Source: Bacteroidaceae bacterium
GTDB lineage: Bacteria; Bacteroidota; Bacteroidia; Bacteroidales; Bacteroidaceae
Direction: 5' to 3'
Assembly: GCA_017461605.1 (NCBI GenBank)
Contig: JAFTXN010000009.1
Span: 1 to 64,000, forward strand
Length of the DNA: 64,000 nucleotides
Shown here piece after piece: positions 20,024 through 29,707 of this stretch. The notes beneath the pieces are model-generated. The model did not search any database, had not been told where the DNA came from, and saw nothing but the letters and a program-made list of their open reading frames with translations. Numbering within the stretch: the stretch's first letter is position 1; each line of letters starts with the position of its first letter. A program made the position numbers and the translations under genes.

Positions 20024-20067
20024 TCTGCAGTGCTTGCAGAATTTTCCACAAGCACTGCAGAATTTTC
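20024..20067. repeat. GCAGTGCTTG-type intergenic repeat
   Basis: Two inverted copies of GCAGTGCTTG(C/T)-GAA: TCTGCAGTGCTTGCAGAA, then TTTTCC, then ACAAGCACTGCAGAA. The same unit recurs at 38862-38926 and in weaker form at 12200-12330, always between genes. Confidence 0.6.
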
Positions 20068-20199
20068 TAAACGCCGTGTAAATTTCTGCACACTTCCGGC
20101 CCTGTTTTCAGACAAAGTGTAAGCCACAATACGGCATGACGCAAGAAACACGCGGCTCAACTCCACTTCCTTTTTCATCGCTCGTTAAAAAATCCTTAT

Positions 20200-20207
20200 T
20201 ATCTTTG
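20200..20207 (+). promoter_or_regulatory. -7 element of the lipoprotein operon transcript
   Basis: TATCTTTG fits the TAnnTTTG consensus. The -33 element is poor. A transcript from here would carry a leader of about 420 bases including a small hairpin (ACGAAC-TCC-GTTCGT) and the large structured region at 20461-20594. Bases 19701-20199 hold only the repeat above. Confidence 0.5.
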
Positions 20208-20460
20208 CCTCCGTCAAAAGGAGGGCGACGAACTCCGTTCGTGCGGACCACACCGCCCCCACCGGCACACAGAGAAATTCATCCACATTGTTTCATCTCC
20301 TAAACCCATTTTTCAAGAAACAGACAGACATTGCAAACAGAAACGCACACGCGACACAAGGCCCGGGGCCAAATGTCGAAAAGTCAACGATGAGCCTCAA
20401 CTCATCTCATTATTAACTAAGCGTTTCCGTTCCAAACATACTACATTGAGCTTTTAGCTC

Positions 20461-20594
20461 TTGTTCTCCACTACCGAATACCACCAATGTTCTGACCCGA
20501 GAGCAAGCAGCCTGAAGGTTCACGTCCGAAGGGCGTGAGCCGTTTGGCACTTGTTGGGTAAAGGGTAACGTGGTGGTAACCCGGTAGTGAACAA
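20461..20594 (+). ncRNA. Candidate structured RNA, rod-like with central bubble
   Basis: The segment folds into a long rod. A closing stem pairs 20461-20486 (TTGTTC..CACTACCG..TACCACCA) with 20571-20594. An internal bubble follows. A second stem pairs ACCC..AGCAAG with CTTGTT..GGGT. It is capped by an 11-bp hairpin around 20518-20540 (GGTTCACGTCC / GGGCGTGAGCC, two G-U pairs). The shape recalls 6S RNA, but I cannot confirm the family. It could be a stand-alone RNA or the 5' leader of the lipoprotein gene that begins 42 bases later. A short weak hairpin and a T run follow at 20603-20618. Confidence 0.55.
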
Positions 20595-20636
20595 GTACGA
20601 ACGGTTTCGCGCCTTTTTAATTACCACCACAAACAA

Positions 20637-21509
20637 ATGAAAATTCTGAAAATCTTCACCGGTTGTGCTGTCCTATGCCTCACTATGGCATCGTGTTCCT
20701 CTGCCGGTCAACTGACGGTTAGCAGTGTGGCTTATCAATCTGTTAAAACGAGACACATGCAACCCACCACCGAACGTCCTATTCCCGACAAAGCCAAAAT
20801 AGCCGTGGCCTATAGCATCTCAGGGGATGGGAAGTTAACTGCCATTGTTTACAATCGCACATCAGAAATCATGGTTATCGACCAAACAAAGTCTTTTTTT
20901 GTTAATTCCGATGGTACTTCCACTTCTTACTACGACCCAACGGTACGCACAACTTCCACTACGACAACATCATCTTCCACGACCGGAGCTTCGCTAAACC
21001 TTGGGGCATTGGCCGGTGCATTCGGCATAGGTGGAGCACTCGGCACACTTGCCAGCGGCATCAACGTAGGAGGTTCCGGAACCGATGGCGTATCTACAAC
21101 CAACACCACTTATGTTGCAGACTTGCCACAAGTATCCCTGGCACCACGAAGTAACGGAGCAATGTCGAAAGTGTTTCACGTGACAGGCTTGGGTGCATCA
21201 AGTATGGGCGACATGGAAGCTCTGCACACTCATCTCAACGAGGCACAATCCTACTGCCGTTTCAGTGTCTGCATTACCTACTCTGTGGACAATGGAAAGA
21301 CTTTTGAGAAACTTGTTACTGACTTTTACGCCAATTCCATGGTGATTGTACCCATACAGCACAAAGGGAAAGTTAACGATGCCCTACGTCAAGTCTACGC
21401 CGCGAAGTCTGATCTTTTATATGAGCCTTGGTGGTTACTCCACTTCAATAGCAACATTCCCTCCGGCGTACGTAACATGACACAAGGAGTACTATTTGAT
21501 TATCAATAA
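20637..21509 (+). CDS. Lipoprotein of unknown function
   Basis: 290 residues. Signal peptide with lipobox MASC; the lipidated Cys is residue 20. Residues 105-120 are almost only Thr and Ser, and 121-150 are Gly/Ala-rich (GALAGAFGIGGALGTLASG), suggesting a flexible or membrane-interacting middle. The first and last thirds look globular, with conserved-looking LAPRSNGAMSKVFHVTG and WLLHFNSNIPSGVRN. It should be anchored in the outer membrane. The next lipoprotein gene starts ten bases later, so they are cotranscribed and may work together. I do not recognise the family. Confidence 0.75.
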   Translation: MKILKIFTGCAVLCLTMASCSSAGQLTVSSVAYQSVKTRHMQPTTERPIPDKAKIAVAYSISGDGKLTAIVYNRTSEIMVIDQTKSFFVNSDGTSTSYYDPTVRTTSTTTTSSSTTGASLNLGALAGAFGIGGALGTLASGINVGGSGTDGVSTTNTTYVADLPQVSLAPRSNGAMSKVFHVTGLGASSMGDMEALHTHLNEAQSYCRFSVCITYSVDNGKTFEKLVTDFYANSMVIVPIQHKGKVNDALRQVYAAKSDLLYEPWWLLHFNSNIPSGVRNMTQGVLFDYQ

Positions 21510-21519
21510 AGACACTACC

Positions 21520-22536
21520 ATGAAACATCTCATATTCAAGCTCTTTTTGCTCGCAGGTACAACGTTTACAATGTTCTCTTGCACCACATCACAAACAATG
21601 ACGATTGAAGGTCAACCGGGAACAGAGATATTAACTCCAGGCTTGAAAAATCTTGGAACCATCGGAAATAACCGCAAAGTCAACATAAAAATCCCAAGCG
21701 ACGACTACTACGCATTTCTGTTAGCTCGCAGCAATGGTTCGAAAGAACTTGTACCTTTTGCCTTGGACTATAGGAATAAAAAGTATAGTGGCACAAAAAC
21801 ACAGCATGCAGTTGGAATAGGCTTGGCGGTTGCTGGACTTACTGGACTTATTCCTGGATTTGCGATGATTGCCGCAGACAGCGAAAGTGAAGTCGGGGGA
21901 TATATTATTGCCGGTAGTTTTGGAACTGCAGGTATCGGCTGTGCCATCGGAATGCCCGCTTACTTTCGCTTACAGCAGACCCAATATCAATACCAATACA
22001 AGTATCTTTCCCACCAAAGCACCAACGAAGATTTCACTTTCACCCGTCCGGTAGATAACGGCTTCGTCAGAACGGTAGGACATGAGCTACAACACCATGA
22101 AACCCATGTAGAAAATTCTGAGGGCATAGCGGCCGCCACCTCCGCAGCCATACGAAGACGTGGAAAGACATCGGCTGCCACACGCAATCTGCGTGATTAT
22201 GGCCAACAAGTATCCGGCACCTTCATCGGCACCGGCAAACTGCTGCTCGCCGGCGAGGAAGTGGAGAGCTATGCGGACATCAAAGTCGTGATTAAGCGTG
22301 TAGACAAAAACAATGTGCTTGTAGAAGTGTACGAAAGCGGCGAACCATTCTTCAATGCTGCCGACAAGTATTCCGTCAAGCAAAACGGGAAGAAGAAATA
22401 CATGCTTTCGTTAAAGGGAATACCCTCTGCCACCATCTCCATCAGCAATCAGAAGAACATGGTGTATCTCCATCCGAAAGTAAACATCGACGGAGAAATC
22501 TACACCCTGAGCATCACAGCATCCATGCAGGAGTGA
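21520..22536 (+). CDS. Lipoprotein with Gly-rich membrane-like segment
   Basis: 338 residues from the ATG at 21520, which begins a proper signal peptide with lipobox FSC (Cys21). Residues about 93-155 form two Gly/Ala-rich hydrophobic stretches (GIGLAVAGLTGLIPGF, GYIIAGSFGTAGIGCAIGMPAYF) that could be membrane segments. A basic, Ala/Arg-rich stretch follows (AATSAAIRRRGKTSAATRN), and the C-terminal third looks beta-rich. It resembles no family I can name. It is the second gene of a two-lipoprotein operon, ten bases after the first. Confidence 0.7.
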   Translation: MKHLIFKLFLLAGTTFTMFSCTTSQTMTIEGQPGTEILTPGLKNLGTIGNNRKVNIKIPSDDYYAFLLARSNGSKELVPFALDYRNKKYSGTKTQHAVGIGLAVAGLTGLIPGFAMIAADSESEVGGYIIAGSFGTAGIGCAIGMPAYFRLQQTQYQYQYKYLSHQSTNEDFTFTRPVDNGFVRTVGHELQHHETHVENSEGIAAATSAAIRRRGKTSAATRNLRDYGQQVSGTFIGTGKLLLAGEEVESYADIKVVIKRVDKNNVLVEVYESGEPFFNAADKYSVKQNGKKKYMLSLKGIPSATISISNQKNMVYLHPKVNIDGEIYTLSITASMQE

Positions 22537-22575
22537 GTTAACGGCACAAGCCGCATTGCATACTTTCCTCCACGA

Positions 22576-22613
22576 CAAAGGCGAACCTCCGTGCTTCCGG
22601 AGATTCGCCTTTG
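22576..22613. terminator. Bidirectional terminator between lipoproteins and GH16
   Basis: CAAAGGCGAA..CTCCG pairs with CGGAG..TTCGCCTTTG. It lies between convergent genes and can end both transcripts. Confidence 0.75.
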
Positions 22614-22645
22614 CTATATAAATAGATATGTATTGGTTCGGAAAG

Positions 22646-25600
22646 TTACTTCACCGCAACCTTATGACCGTTCACCACATACACGCCGGCTGGCAGGGCT
22701 ATGCGAACATTGCCCTCCACTTGCTGACGGTGCACCAAGCGGCCGGCTGCATCGTAGATTCCTACGGGAAGCGTGCGTGCAGCACTTACTAATACACCAC
22801 CGGCAACGGGCATCACGCTGATGGGCTGGTGAGCCTCCAGGCTTCCGATGCCCACATTCGGGTCTTCCTGATACACGCGCACCCAGTCGAAGCGAGTTTC
22901 GTACGTATGGCCGGTATCGGCATTGGCAGCCCAAGAGCCATTGCCCACCGATTGGTTCAGGATGAGATAGAAAGCCTTGTCGAAAGGCCATTGTCCCTTG
23001 TCCAAAGCGTTCTGATCGGTGGCACGAGCATAGCTGCCCACTTGCTTGCCATCAACATACCACTTGAGCAAACCATCCACCCACTCCAGTCCGTAGGTGT
23101 GCCACTGGGCCATATCGCAAGACTCGCTGAACGATGACTGCGGTGTGTTCTTATTGCCCAGGTTGTAGGTCCAGTTACTGTGGATGGTGTGATAAGCTGT
23201 GTTCTGCGTATCAATCTGTTCCCAAATATCGATTTCGCCATCGTTGGGCCAGCCTTTGCTTTGGTCGGAAGGCATCATCCAAAAAGCCGGAAAGTTGCCT
23301 GTATGCGGATTGGTGAGGATGCGAGCCTCAATCTTACCATAGAGAAAATCGTGCAGCCCTTGTGTCTTCACGCCACCGGTAATCATGGGTACGTTGTCGG
23401 TAGCGGTGTCGGGATTGGGTATGGCGCGTGTTACGAGATGTCCATCTTGTACATATACCACCGCCTCGCTGTCGGACAGCCAACGATTCCAAGTGGCTCC
23501 CTGACGCTCACAGCGCTTCCACTTCTTGGCGTCGGGCTGTGTGCCATCTTCCTGGTCGAACTCATCACTGAAGACGAGCGCATGGGTAGCCTCAGACGTG
23601 GGTTGGAAGTTGACGGTGATGATTACGTCTCCATTGACACTGTCTTTGGGAATGACGATCTTCTCTGCACTGCGCGTGAACTCGCTCCACTGACGATTTC
23701 CGCGAATGAATTGCGGCCCGTCAAAATTGTGTCCGTGCTTTATAGTTACCTGTTCTGCCTCATATCCCGAGACTGCAGCCGTAGGAACAACTGTCAAAGC
23801 CTTAAAGGGAGTTACGGTAGGAGCAAGACCGGTGTTGGCATTGCCGTTTACACTTCCGTTGGTACTATTCACGATGAGCCGGTGTGTTGCATGGTGAACG
23901 TTCAGCAGGAAATCGACCACAGCACCGCCGTTGTCGTTAATCTTGTTTGTACCTTCTTCACTCCACTGGCCGGCAGGATCTCCGTTGTTCCAGTCCACCT
24001 TGAAACGGGCGCGATATACGCCCACGGGCAACATCTCGGGCAACTTAAAAACCGGCAGCGCATTCACAGGCACATTGCCCGGAGCATCCGTGATGGCAGT
24101 GCCGAGGCTGTTGTAGCCGTTAAGATAGCTGTAGGAGATGAGTTCGCTGTTCATCGACGGGATGCCGGTGCTTCCCAAGTCGGAAGTGAACTGTCCGTCT
24201 TGGTTGAAGTCGACATACAGATACATGTGCATGGCGCGTCCGGTGTATCCCACCGTAGTGGTGATGGTTTCGCCGGGTTGAAAACCCACCGCCTTATTGG
24301 TCATGTCGCGATAAACATAATTGGGGGCCGCTGTGGTCAAGGTAACACGTTGTGCCACGGTATTCTTGTCTCCGGTGAAAGAGAAGTTGTTCAGCTTGCG
24401 GTCAGTGCGGTCATTCGCCAAATCGTCAGAGAAGTTGCGCGGATAATCGTTGCCACCCGTTTCGCCTGTTCCGGGATCGATGAAGTAGGGTTCGATATGC
24501 ACGTTGCCATCGATATACTCGCCGGGGATGGTAATCTTGTTGTTTTGGAAAAGATAAGACGGGAACACCACATCTTGATACTGCGGATTGCCGTGTACCA
24601 GACTATCGCCCTCAAGATTGTAACCATGACGTACACGAATGTGGGATATCACGAAGTTGTCGGAGGCCGGCTTTGCCACAACTATGAAGGGCTGTCCGAA
24701 AGCATGCTTCACGGTGGTGAGTTCGGCTCCATCCTCTGTGAGTAAGTCACCATTGAGTCCGCCGGTACGCGAAACGGTTACCTGATCTTCGTGAATGTTC
24801 ATCATCACATCGGCAATCACACCACCATTGCTCACAATGTCATTGGTAGATGTGTTACGTCCTGCCGGGTCCACGCTACCCCAGTCCACTTTGAAGCGCA
24901 TGCGATAGAAACCGGGCTTCAGGTCAGCGGGAACTTTGAAGGCGGGCGGATTGATGAAGTTACGAGCATTGCCGGAAATCTTTGTTCCGTCGCTCTTGTA
25001 TCCTTCTGTGTTTTCCACCGTTTCCACATACGAATAAGTCATAATGTCGCTACCCTCCGGAATGGTGTAGTCGGCATTCAGTTCTGCCGAGAACTTACCA
25101 TCGTTATCGCGGTCAAGATATACGTATCCGTTCATCCAGCCGGAAGTAAACGAGAAGTTCGGTGTGAGTGTTTCGCCGGCCTTGGCCACAAACGACTTGT
25201 TGAGCAACGAACGATAGATGAGCTGCGGCGAAACGCTACCCACTGCGATGGTTTGATTGCCATCGGCAGAGCCATTGAGCGCAATGCTGTTAAGATAGTT
25301 TCCACTCTTGCCCGAAGCTTGTGTCTCCTCATAATTGATGGGATAATCACCATAGATGACACGCGGGGTGGGACTGTCGGTGATCTCGATCTCATCGATG
25401 TAAGCAGCAAAGTCCTCTGTGAGACGGTGGGGTGCTTCACAGTCGGGCACCACCACAAGGCTATGAATGTCGATGCCGCCTGCACCCTTGATGGCGAACA
25501 CAGCATCGCTCCACTTGCCGGGGATAACTTTTGAAGAAGAGAGCACCCAGAACTGTTCTGCTTCGGGCGACTGACCGGCACGCTCGGTGCGTTTTCCGAG

Positions 25601-25981
25601 ACCGATAAGCATCACTCTGCCCTCGACAGGCTTATGGATGAACACGTGAACGTATTTTGTCTTCGTGGTAAGTTCGAAAGTCTGCTTCAGGTCGATGCGT
25701 GCACCAAACGTGTTGCTACCGAAGCGAGAGCGCTGCACGGCCAGCATCTTGGCGGAGGCATTGGGAGCGCGTCCCAGTATTTCGTCTTCCTGATTGAGTT
25801 CGTTGGTTATCACCGCCACATTGCCTTGCAACTGCTTGGTGCGGAAGGGCGACTCCTCCCAAGTGTCATAAACGCCCAATGCGGTGTAAGCCTCGTCCGT
25901 CTCAAAATTTATCGTGGTCTGTGCAGAGGCAAGCATCGGGAGTGCCACGGCTGCACAACTGAGGTATTTCTTGAAATTCAT
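22646..25981 (-). CDS. Secreted multidomain glycoside hydrolase family 16 enzyme with C-terminal sorting domain
   Basis: 1111 residues from the ATG at 25981 (MNFKKYLSC), which opens a signal peptide. Two repeated blocks at about residues 240-400 and 530-700 contain the GEVED-like beta-sandwich pattern (YVYLDRDNDGKFS, YLYVDFNQDGQFT, each with a Pro-Gly-Arg-rich partner GFYRMRFKVDWG / GVYRARFKVDWN). The GH16 catalytic domain spans about 790-1040, with the signature DGEIDIWEQID; Glu916 and Glu921 are the expected nucleophile and acid/base, with Asp918 between. The last 70 residues end in VGIYDAAGRLVHRQ...LPAGVYVV, a type IX-like sorting domain. It would cleave beta-glycan or host glycan chains outside the cell. 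It follows a GH29 gene by 17 bases. Confidence 0.88.
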   Translation of the reverse strand: MNFKKYLSCAAVALPMLASAQTTINFETDEAYTALGVYDTWEESPFRTKQLQGNVAVITNELNQEDEILGRAPNASAKMLAVQRSRFGSNTFGARIDLKQTFELTTKTKYVHVFIHKPVEGRVMLIGLGKRTERAGQSPEAEQFWVLSSSKVIPGKWSDAVFAIKGAGGIDIHSLVVVPDCEAPHRLTEDFAAYIDEIEITDSPTPRVIYGDYPINYEETQASGKSGNYLNSIALNGSADGNQTIAVGSVSPQLIYRSLLNKSFVAKAGETLTPNFSFTSGWMNGYVYLDRDNDGKFSAELNADYTIPEGSDIMTYSYVETVENTEGYKSDGTKISGNARNFINPPAFKVPADLKPGFYRMRFKVDWGSVDPAGRNTSTNDIVSNGGVIADVMMNIHEDQVTVSRTGGLNGDLLTEDGAELTTVKHAFGQPFIVVAKPASDNFVISHIRVRHGYNLEGDSLVHGNPQYQDVVFPSYLFQNNKITIPGEYIDGNVHIEPYFIDPGTGETGGNDYPRNFSDDLANDRTDRKLNNFSFTGDKNTVAQRVTLTTAAPNYVYRDMTNKAVGFQPGETITTTVGYTGRAMHMYLYVDFNQDGQFTSDLGSTGIPSMNSELISYSYLNGYNSLGTAITDAPGNVPVNALPVFKLPEMLPVGVYRARFKVDWNNGDPAGQWSEEGTNKINDNGGAVVDFLLNVHHATHRLIVNSTNGSVNGNANTGLAPTVTPFKALTVVPTAAVSGYEAEQVTIKHGHNFDGPQFIRGNRQWSEFTRSAEKIVIPKDSVNGDVIITVNFQPTSEATHALVFSDEFDQEDGTQPDAKKWKRCERQGATWNRWLSDSEAVVYVQDGHLVTRAIPNPDTATDNVPMITGGVKTQGLHDFLYGKIEARILTNPHTGNFPAFWMMPSDQSKGWPNDGEIDIWEQIDTQNTAYHTIHSNWTYNLGNKNTPQSSFSESCDMAQWHTYGLEWVDGLLKWYVDGKQVGSYARATDQNALDKGQWPFDKAFYLILNQSVGNGSWAANADTGHTYETRFDWVRVYQEDPNVGIGSLEAHQPISVMPVAGGVLVSAARTLPVGIYDAAGRLVHRQQVEGNVRIALPAGVYVVNGHKVAVK

Positions 25982-25998
25982 GTCTGAGGTTTTTGAGA

Positions 25999-27519
25999 TT
26001 AATAAACTGAAACGGTATGAATGAGCGGACAAGCCTTGCTATCGTCGATGGTGATGCGAACGGCCTTCACCTTAAAGCCGTTTCCATAGGTCGAGGTGCT
26101 ACCATTGAGCGGCACAATGCGCTTATAGCCGATGGTGGTCAGCTCTGTGCCGGTGGCACGCTTCACCCACGTGGAGCCATCTGCGGATGTCTCGATGGTA
26201 AAGCCTTTCACACGCTGGCCTTTGCGAACATACTCCATCAACGATACATAATGGATGGTCTGAGCCTCATCCCACGTCAAGGTGATGGTGGCTGTGTTCA
26301 CGCCGTCGTCAGTGGCCCAATAGGTGTCCTTATCTCCATCTGTGAGATGAGCAGCTTCATAGGTGCGGTTGGCACCGGCTGCACGTGTAGCCGAAACTTC
26401 CACCTTGGCTTGCGGAGCGAGGTCAGTTCCCAAACGGGTGGTCAGCAAGTTGCCGAGCTCTTTCAGCTTAGCCACATAGGTGTCGGGCAGAACGCCTGCC
26501 TTGTTGGGCGGGAAGTTAAGAATAAGCGTGGCGTTGCGACCCACGGTTTCGAGATAGAACTTATAGAGTTGCTCTGCGCTTTTGCAATCGCCATCGCTGT
26601 GCCAGAACCAACCTCCATTGGTGGCTTTGGCATCGCTCTCACCGGGCAGCCAATACCATCCGTCCTCTTCACCATTTTCGGCACGGCCTTTCTCTGCACC
26701 ACGGTTGCGGGGCGACCAGTTGGTCTCGCCGGCCCATCCGGCCTCGTTACCAATCCAGCGGGCTTCGCCTCCCACTCCCCACATCACGCAGTTGGGCATC
26801 ACTTTGTGCACAGAGTCGCGCAGGTTGGGAATGTCGTAATAGGTGGAATTGTCGATGCTGCGCGTCGTGTTGGCTCCTCCATAGTAGCCATCGCCACCAT
26901 TGGCGCCGTCAAACCACATCTCGAACTGGTCGTCTCCATACTTCACGAGCTCGGTGCACTGACGCAGGAACACATCTTTCACATAGCGGTTGGTTCCGTC
27001 GCCATAGTATGCGCTGTTGCGGTCCCAAGGAGAGATGTAGAAGCCATACTTCATGCCCAAATCCTTGGCTGCAGCGGCAAAATCGCGGGGAATGTTGGTG
27101 GCACGTCCGAAGTCGTTGCCCGAATTGGTTACGTTGTGGTCGGTCGATTCTGTGGGCCAGAGGCAGAAACCGTCGTGGTGTTTCACCACCGCGATACCGC
27201 CCTTCATGCCGGCCGCCTTCACGGCTTCGAGCCATTGGCGTGGGTTGGGAGCGGCTGTCGGTGCGAAGGTACTTCGGTCTTCATTGCCGTAGCCCCACTC
27301 CTTGCCGGTGTAGGTGTTCATTCCATAGTGGAAGAATGCATAAAACTCGGTTTCCTGCCACATCATCTGCCGTTCGTGCGGAACGGGATGCACGGGAGCA
27401 GGTTCGTTGTCAGGATTGGAGAGCGTCTGCTGTTCCATACGGAATTCGCTCTGTGCCTGCACCAAGAACGGGCATGCAGCCAATCCTACTGTGAGTAAGA
27501 ACTGCTTTGTCTTTTTCAT
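25999..27519 (-). CDS. Secreted alpha-L-fucosidase (GH29) with discoidin-like C-terminus
   Basis: 506 residues with a signal peptide (cleavage near VQAQ, residue 23). The GH29 barrel covers about residues 40-360: FYAFFHYGMNTYTGKEWG, KHHDGFCLWPTE, YGFYISPWDRN and FEMWFDGANGG, where Asp is the expected nucleophile. LILNFPPNKAGVLPD closes the barrel. Residues 385-506 resemble an F5/8 type C (discoidin) carbohydrate-binding domain (AAHLTDGDKDTYWATDDG). It removes terminal alpha-fucose from glycans in the periplasm or outside. Transcribed with the GH16 gene; with no SusC/D pair in view, this is not a full utilisation locus. Host or mucin glycans are a reasonable but unproven target. Confidence 0.92.
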   Translation of the reverse strand: MKKTKQFLLTVGLAACPFLVQAQSEFRMEQQTLSNPDNEPAPVHPVPHERQMMWQETEFYAFFHYGMNTYTGKEWGYGNEDRSTFAPTAAPNPRQWLEAVKAAGMKGGIAVVKHHDGFCLWPTESTDHNVTNSGNDFGRATNIPRDFAAAAKDLGMKYGFYISPWDRNSAYYGDGTNRYVKDVFLRQCTELVKYGDDQFEMWFDGANGGDGYYGGANTTRSIDNSTYYDIPNLRDSVHKVMPNCVMWGVGGEARWIGNEAGWAGETNWSPRNRGAEKGRAENGEEDGWYWLPGESDAKATNGGWFWHSDGDCKSAEQLYKFYLETVGRNATLILNFPPNKAGVLPDTYVAKLKELGNLLTTRLGTDLAPQAKVEVSATRAAGANRTYEAAHLTDGDKDTYWATDDGVNTATITLTWDEAQTIHYVSLMEYVRKGQRVKGFTIETSADGSTWVKRATGTELTTIGYKRIVPLNGSTSTYGNGFKVKAVRITIDDSKACPLIHTVSVY

Positions 27520-27733
27520 AGTTTGTAATTATTGTAATAGGTTTTCAGAGTTTCCAAACCTCGTAGGCGCAAGAAAGCACTACTTCCTGCGTGGCTAAGA
27601 TATGCAATAATATAAAAAAGAAAAGGCTTCTTGATCTTCATTTTAACATACCTAAACTTTGAGTCTTGCTTTTTGATAACTCCAAATGGCATTTATTATG
27701 TTAACAACTACTCCCCAAAAAATAAAAGTGGCT

Positions 27734-29659
27734 TCAAGGCATTCGTTCGATGTGACAACGCGAATGCAACTTGGCATAAAACTTATGGCGGCACAATGTC
27801 TCGGCATCGCCCAGCAGGATGAGCTTCATCTTGGCACGGGTCATGGCCACATTCATGCGACGCAAGTCGTTGAGAAATCCGATGTTGCCCTGCTCATTGG
27901 CACGCACCAGGGATACCACCACGACGTCGCGCTCCTGCCCCTGGAAGGCGTCGACTGTGTTCACCGTGATGCATCGGCGCAACGGGCGAAGATAGTCGTC
28001 GCGTCGCAACAGCGAGCGGAGCAATTGCACCTGGGCACGATAGGGAGAGATGATACCGAAGTCCACACGCTCGTCCAACAATCGGCTGCGGCCGACGCGT
28101 TTCACATAGGCACGGAGGGCAGAGAGCGTGCGCACTGCCTCGGCGCGGTTGGTCAGGCTTCGTCCCGTCAACTCCTCATGGTCGGTTTCGGGGATATCGC
28201 TTGTTATCTCCGACAAGGGAGCGGCATCTCCGTACGCGGCCTCTGCAGGCACATCGCCGGCTTCCACCCACACCAGAGGCCAATCCATGTCGTCCAACAG
28301 GCTGCGTTGCTTCACCTCGGGAGCAGCCACGAGTTTTCCCTCATAGAACCATTCGGACGAAAATCGCATCAGCGTTTCGTTCATGCGGTATTGCATGGTG
28401 AGCAGACGCACCACATCGGGATGGCGCACTGCCAGTTGCTCCATCAGCGTGCAGCCCAGCCCGGCCCGCTGTGCTTCCGGACATTTCACCGTGGGCGGCA
28501 GCTGACAGTGGTCGCCAGCCAGCACCACGCGGTCGGCTTTTGCCATGGCTATCCAGCAGGCGGCTTCGAGCGCCTGTGCGGCTTCATCGATGAAGAGGGT
28601 GTGGAAATGGTGTCCCATGAGCAGCGGATGTGCAGCACCGGCCAGTGTGGAAGCGATGACGCGTGCCCCATCAAACAAACTGTGACGTATGCGCAGTTCC
28701 AATTCGTCGGCACGCTCACGCAGTCGGGCTATCTTCTGATGAACGTTTTCCGCACGTCCCTTGCGAGGGGTGGCATAAAGCTGGCGGATGCTCCGACGTA
28801 TGGCCTACAAGGCCGGATAATCGGGGTGTGCTTCGAAACGTCGCTCGTAGGTATTGGCCAACATCTTGTCTGTAACGCGAGTGGGATTTCCCATGCGCAG
28901 CACGGCCACGCCTCGGTCAGCCAATTGTCCCGTAATCCAGTCGACAGCCGTGTTGCTCTGTGCACAGACCAGCACCTGCGGTTCGCGTCGCAACACTTCG
29001 CATACGGCTTCCACCAGCGTGGTGGTCTTGCCTGTCCCCGGCGGACCATGCACCACCAGCACATCACGGGCACGCAACACATCGGCCACTGCAGATTCCT
29101 GCGCAGCATTCAGCCAAGGCAACCGGGGAGGCAACAGACTGCCGGCGCCCCACGTCGGTTTGCCTGAACCATGCACAAGGTCGCGCAGGGCGGCCAGCCG
29201 ATTGTCCTTGGCCGACAGCACATGGTCGAGGGCATCGAACATCAGGCGGTAGGTGGTTTCGTCGAAATGAAGTGCTACACCGGGGCGCTCGATACGTTCC
29301 AACTCGCTTAGTGCAGCCTCATCGGGAAGCGACACCACCATGCGATGTTCCTCTGCATAGCTCACCACCGCAGCAAAATGGCTGAAATGCAACATACCAC
29401 TGCCGTCCATGCCGAAGAAGCACACGGAGCGTCCATACTCGAAGTTGTGCTCGGCATCCTCCTCTTCCTGCCGCGAGATTTCCACCACCAAACGGTCGAG
29501 TGAATTATAGTAGTGCCGCCCCACTGCAATGGGGAACCAGGCATCACCACGCCTCACACGCCGCTCTATGCCCGAAGCTTCCACTTCGCGACGATAAGCA
29601 GCTTTTTCGTACTCGTATTCCAAGCGCAACAGTTCGCGCTGACGGAGCAATGAGGGCAT
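27734..29659 (-). pseudogene. UPF1/DNA2-like superfamily 1 helicase interrupted by an in-frame amber codon
   Basis: A single frame of 642 codons is interrupted once, by TAG at 28805-28807. The upstream part (284 residues) holds Walker [11 protein letters not shown] and motif Ia; the downstream part (after 102 further in-frame bases) holds motif II FIDEAAQALE, motif III VVLAGDHCQLPP, and motif VI NVAMTRAKMKLILLGD. Joined, they give a typical bacterial UPF1/IGHMBP2-type helicase of this phylum. The interruption lies between motifs I and II, after YPAL, where a Trp (TGG) would be one base away. With the stop in place only the N-terminal ATP-binding part can be made. Unless the stop is suppressed or is a sequencing error, the gene is a recent pseudogene. 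Confidence 0.85.
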
Positions 29660-29707
29660 GGCAAAAAGAGAGGACTGAAGATTTGATTACTGAGCAACGA
29701 ACCGCTG

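Noticed and set aside
23180-24745. Long open frame antisense to the GH16 gene
   Set aside because: Shadow frame with no domain; the same holds for the long antisense frames over the fucosidase (26017-27498), the helicase (27686-29167), the MG2-like gene (5285-6304) and the aminotransferase/DAHP synthase (13929-15224).
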